64,000 nucleotides of DNA from Lasioglossum baleicum (Eukaryota; Arthropoda; Insecta; Hymenoptera; Halictidae). Below, piece after piece: positions 61,233-64,000 of the stretch. Every line of letters begins with the position of its first letter. The first letter of the stretch is position 1. The stretch lies in the NCBI RefSeq assembly GCF_051020765.1, contig NW_027469102.1, forward strand, positions 806,001 through 870,000, written 5' to 3'. The notes beneath the pieces are model-generated. The model was not told where the DNA came from. It saw only the letters and a program-made list of their open reading frames with translations, and ran no database searches. Made by a program: the position numbers and the translations under genes.

Positions 61233-64000
61233 TTTTGCTCGACTAGCCTGCGGGATGCATCCTCTCGCACGTGTTTTTACTCGACTAGCCTGCGGGATTC
61301 ATCCTCTCGCACGTGCTTTTACTCGACTAGCCTGCGGGATGCATCCTCTCGCACGTGTTTTTGCTCGACTAGCCTGCAGGATTCATCCTCTCGCACGTGT
61401 TTTTACTCGACTAGCCTGCGGGATGCATCCTCTCGCACGTGTTTTTACTCGACTAGCCTGCGGGACGCATCCTCTCGCACGTGTTTTTACTCGACTAGTC
61501 TGCGGGATGCATCCTCTCACACGTGTTTTTGCTCGACTAGCCTGCGGGATGCATCCTCTCGCACGTGTTTTTGCTCGACTAGCCTGCGGGATGCATCCTC
61601 TCGCACGTGTTTTTGCTCGACTAGCCTGCGGGATGCATCCTCTCGCACGTGTTTTTACTCGACTAGCCATGCGCATCCCAAAAAGCCTGCGCATGCGCAT
61701 CCCAAAAAACCTGCGCATGCGCATCCCACAAAACCTGCGCATGCGCATCCCACAAAACTTCGCACGTGTTTTTGCTCGACTAGCCTGCGGGATGCATCCT
61801 CTCGCATGTGTTTTTGCTCGACTAGCCTGCGGGATGCATCCTCTCGCACGTGTTTTTGCTCGACTAGCCATGCGCGTCCCAAAAAACCTGCGCATGCGCA
61901 TCCCAAAAAACCTGCGCATGCGCATCCCAAAAAACCTGCGCATGCGCATCCCACAAAACCTCGCACGTGTTTTTACTCGACTAGCCTGCGGGATGCATCC
62001 TCTCGCACGTGTTTTTACTCGACTAGCCAGCGGGATGCATCCTCTCGCACGTGTTTTTACTCGACTAGCCTGCGGGATGCATCCTCTCGCACGTGTTTTT
62101 GCTCGACTAGCCTGCGGGATGCATCCTCTCGCACGTGTTTTTGCTCGACTAGCCATGCGCATCCCAAAAAACCTGTGCATGCGCATCCCAAAAAACCTGC
62201 GCATGCGCATCCCACAAAACCTGCGCATGCGCATCCCACAAAACTTCGCACGTGTTTTTACTCGACTAGCCTGCGGGATGCATCCTCTCGCACGTGTTTT
62301 TGCTCGACTAGCCTGCGGGATGCATCCTCTCGCACGTGTTTGTTCTCGACTAGCCTGCGGGATGCATCCTCTCGCACGTGTATTTGCTCGACTAGCCTGC
62401 GGGATGCATCCTCTCGCACGTGTTTGTGCTCGACTAGCCTGCGGGATGCATCCTCTCGCACGTGTTTTTACTTGACTAGCCTGCGGGATGCATCCTCTCG
62501 CACGTGTTTTTGCTCGACTAGCCTGCGGGATGCATCCTCTCGCACGTGCTTTTGCTCGACTAGCCTGCGGGATGCATCCTCTCGCACGTGTTTTTACTCG
62601 ACTAGCCTGCGGGATGCATCCTCTCGCACGTGTTTTTGCTCGACTAGCCTGCGGGATGCATCCTCTCGCACGTGTTTTTGCTCGACTAGCCTGCGGGATG
62701 CATCCTCTCGCACGTGTTTTTGCTCGACTAGCCATGCGCGTCCCAAAAAACCTGCGCATGCGCATCCCAAAAAACCTGCGCATGCGCATCCCACAAAACC
62801 TCGCACGTGTTTTTACTCGACTAGCCTGCGGGATGCATCCTCTCGCACGTGTTTTTACTCGACTAGCCTGCAGGATGCATCCTCTCGCACGAGTTTTTAC
62901 TCGACTAGCCTGCGGGATGCATCCTCTCGCACGTGTTTTTGCTCGACTAGCCTGCGGGATGCATCCTCTCGCACGTGTTTTTACTCGACTAGCCTGCGGG
63001 ATTCATCCTCTCGCACGTGTTTTTACTCGACTAGCCTGCGGGATGCATCCTCTCGCACGTGTTTTTACTCGACTAGCCTGCGGGATGCATCCTCTCGCAC
63101 GTGTTTTTACTCGACTAGCCTGCGGGATGCATCCTCTCGCACGTGTTTTTGCTCGACTAGCCTGCGGGATGCATCCTCTCGCACGTGTTTTTACTTGACT
63201 AGCCTGCGGGATGCATCCTCTCGCACGTGTTTTTGCTCGACTAGCCTGCGGGATGCATCCTCTCGCACGTGTTTTTGCTCGACTAGCCTGCGGGATGCAT
63301 CCTCTCGCACGTGTTTTTGCTCGACTAGCCATGCGCATTCCAAAAAACCTGTGCATGCGCATCCCAAAAAACCTGCGCATGCGCATCCCACAAAACCTGC
63401 GCATGCGCATCCCACAAAACTTCGCACGTGTTTTTACTCGACTAGCCTGCGGGATGCATCCTCTCGCACGTGTTTTTACTCGACTAGCCTGCGGGATGCA
63501 TCCTCTCGCACGTGTTTGTGCTCGACTAGCCTGCGGGATGCATCCTCTCGCACGTGTTTTTACTTGACTAGCCTGCGGGATGCATCCTCTCGCACGTGTT
63601 TTTGCTCGACTAGCCTGCGGGATGCATCCTCTCGCACGTGTTTTTGCTCGACTAGCCTGCGGGATGCATCCTCTCGCACGTGTTTTTACTCGACTAGCCT
63701 GCGGGATGCATCCTCTCGCACGTGTTTTTGCTCGACTAGCCTGCGGGATGCATCCTCTCGCACGTGTTTTTACTCGACTAGCCTGCGGGATTCATCCTCT
63801 CGCACGTGCTTTTACTCGACTAGCCTGCGGGATGCATCCTCTCGCACGTGTTTTTGCTCGACTAGCCATGCGCGTCCCAAAAAACCTGCGCATGCGCATC
63901 CCAAAAAACCTGCGCATGCGCATCCCAAAAAACCTGCGCATGCGCATCCCACAAAACCTCGCACGTGTTTTTACTCGACTAGCCTGCGGGATGCATCCTC
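61233..64000 (+). repeat. Domain II, right end of window
   Basis: 42-mers with blocks at 61.67 (AAAAAGCC first unit), 61.87 and 63.87 (CATGCGCGTCCC entry, four units), 62.15, 62.73 and 63.33 kb. 63.0-63.8 kb follows the order seen at 54.1-54.9 and 58.86-59.6 kb, and 62.3-62.5 kb has a private TGTTTGTTCTCGAC monomer. A private CATTCCAAAAAACC unit lies at 63.34 kb. The window ends in mid-monomer. Confidence 0.8.

Larger units (their letters stand above)
1..64000 (+). repeat. Two-component satellite array filling the whole window
   Basis: Every stretch I read is made of a 42-bp monomer and a 24-bp monomer, all in one orientation. The 24-mers sit in short blocks between runs of 42-mers. Segment lengths between paralogous markers obey one rule: 42a plus (24n-21) for each block of n units, plus a few named indels. 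For example, 4,757 is 99 x 42 plus eight blocks minus 1, and 1,752 is 38 x 42 plus four blocks. There is no unique sequence, transposon, tRNA or rRNA, and neither array edge is present. The structure fits eukaryotic satellite DNA with higher-order repeats; the family and species are not recognised. The array start and end at the window limits are truncations. Confidence 0.97.
23500..64000 (+). repeat. Domain II: second HOR family
   Basis: Diagnostic variants absent or very rare in domain I are ACTTGAC, GTGTATTTGC, GGGATTCAT, CGTGCTTTTAC, GGGATGAAT, GGGAAGCAT, GGGACGCAT, CTAGTCTGCGG, TGCAGGAT, entry units CATGCGCGTCCC, second units TGTGCATG, and CTTCGCACG exits. About 68 blocks start near 23.49, 24.53, 25.21, 25.49, 26.50, 27.16, 27.45, 28.11, 28.71, 29.58, 30.37, 31.03, 31.31, 31.93, 32.53, 33.40, 34.15, 34.75, 35.59, 36.15, 36.72, 37.09, 37.58, 38.48, 39.04, 39.57, 39.94, 40.14, 40.71, 41.83, 42.74, 43.30, 43.87, 44.24, 44.43, 45.05, 45.62, 45.99, 46.18, 47.47, 47.76, 48.42, 49.04, 50.21, 50.62, 51.24, 52.07, 52.31, 53.05, 53.34, 54.43, 55.30, 55.50, 56.10, 56.83, 57.07, 57.82, 58.10, 59.18, 60.06, 60.26, 60.86, 61.67, 61.87, 62.15, 62.73, 63.33 and 63.87 kb. 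Confidence 0.85.

Noticed and set aside
1..64000. Telomeric or interstitial telomere repeats
   Set aside because: No runs of TTAGGG, TTTAGGG, TTAGG or similar G-rich units appear on either strand.
1..64000. Inverted monomers or strand switches within the array
   Set aside because: GGATGCATCC, CACGTG and TGCGCATGCGCA are palindromes and look inverted, but the asymmetric parts (CTCTCGCACGTG, CCCAAAAAACC) are always in forward orientation where I read them.
1..64000. Avian 41-42-bp microchromosome satellites (CNM type) as identity
   Set aside because: Only the monomer length matches. I cannot confirm sequence similarity from memory, and the 42-mer has a T5 tract but no matching A tract. A library search is needed before making this link.
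1..64000. VNTR exon of a mucin-like or antifreeze-like gene
   Set aside because: No signal peptide, splice sites, non-repeat termini or codon bias are visible, and the repeat spans the whole 64 kb without a flank.

Overview
This 64 kb window is one uninterrupted block of tandem satellite DNA. I found no conventional gene, RNA gene, transposon, CRISPR array or other unique sequence. Everything I read is built from two short units in a single orientation. One is a 42-bp monomer (reference copy 497-538). The other is a 24-bp monomer (reference copies 1204-1227 and 1252-1275) that occurs in short blocks of 2-5 units, always inserted at the same place in the 42-bp monomer. By my hand count there are about 113 blocks of the 24-mer (roughly 400 units, about 15% of the window) in about 1,290 copies of the 42-mer. 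The array runs off both ends, so its true length and flanks are unknown.

The size and higher-order repeat (HOR) organisation suggest heterochromatin of a eukaryotic chromosome (centromeric, pericentromeric, subtelomeric or sex-chromosomal). I do not recognise the monomers and cannot name the organism. Both units are about 54-57% GC and rich in CpG (observed/expected about 1.2-1.3 in the consensus), which is unusual for old methylated satellite DNA.

Layout. Domain Ia (1 to about 6.8 kb) is dense in 24-mer blocks. Domain Ib (about 6.8-23.1 kb) is built from a HOR marked by a GTGATTTTGC monomer, with tandem copies at periods of 873, 1,561 and 4,320 bp. At about 23.1-23.5 kb the variant vocabulary changes abruptly. 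Domain II (about 23.5-64 kb) uses other diagnostic variants (ACTTGAC, GTGTATTTGC, GGGATTCAT, CTTCGCACG exits, TGTGCATG units). It consists of large head-to-tail duplications: about 3.87 kb at 25.97-33.66 kb, 4.25 kb from 37.17 kb, 1,752 bp at 42.85-46.37 kb, 2,199 bp at 48.2-51.8 kb and 4,757 bp at 51.72-61.23 kb. Several are nested, which gives a relative order of events.

Both monomer lengths are multiples of three and the consensus lacks stops in most frames. Reading frames of thousands of codons therefore run on both strands at once (8,221 codons at 28958-53623; 2,178 codons on the complement at 244-6780). I treat these as by-products of the repeat.

The strongest leads are: the fixed K-to-Q order of units inside each 24-mer block; the 12-bp palindrome TGCGCATGCGCA in the 24-mer, which matches the NRF1 consensus and can adopt Z-DNA; the E-box CACGTG in nearly every 42-mer; amplified recombination scars at 12.32, 15.08 and 16.64 kb; and an apparently identical 4,757-bp tandem duplication.
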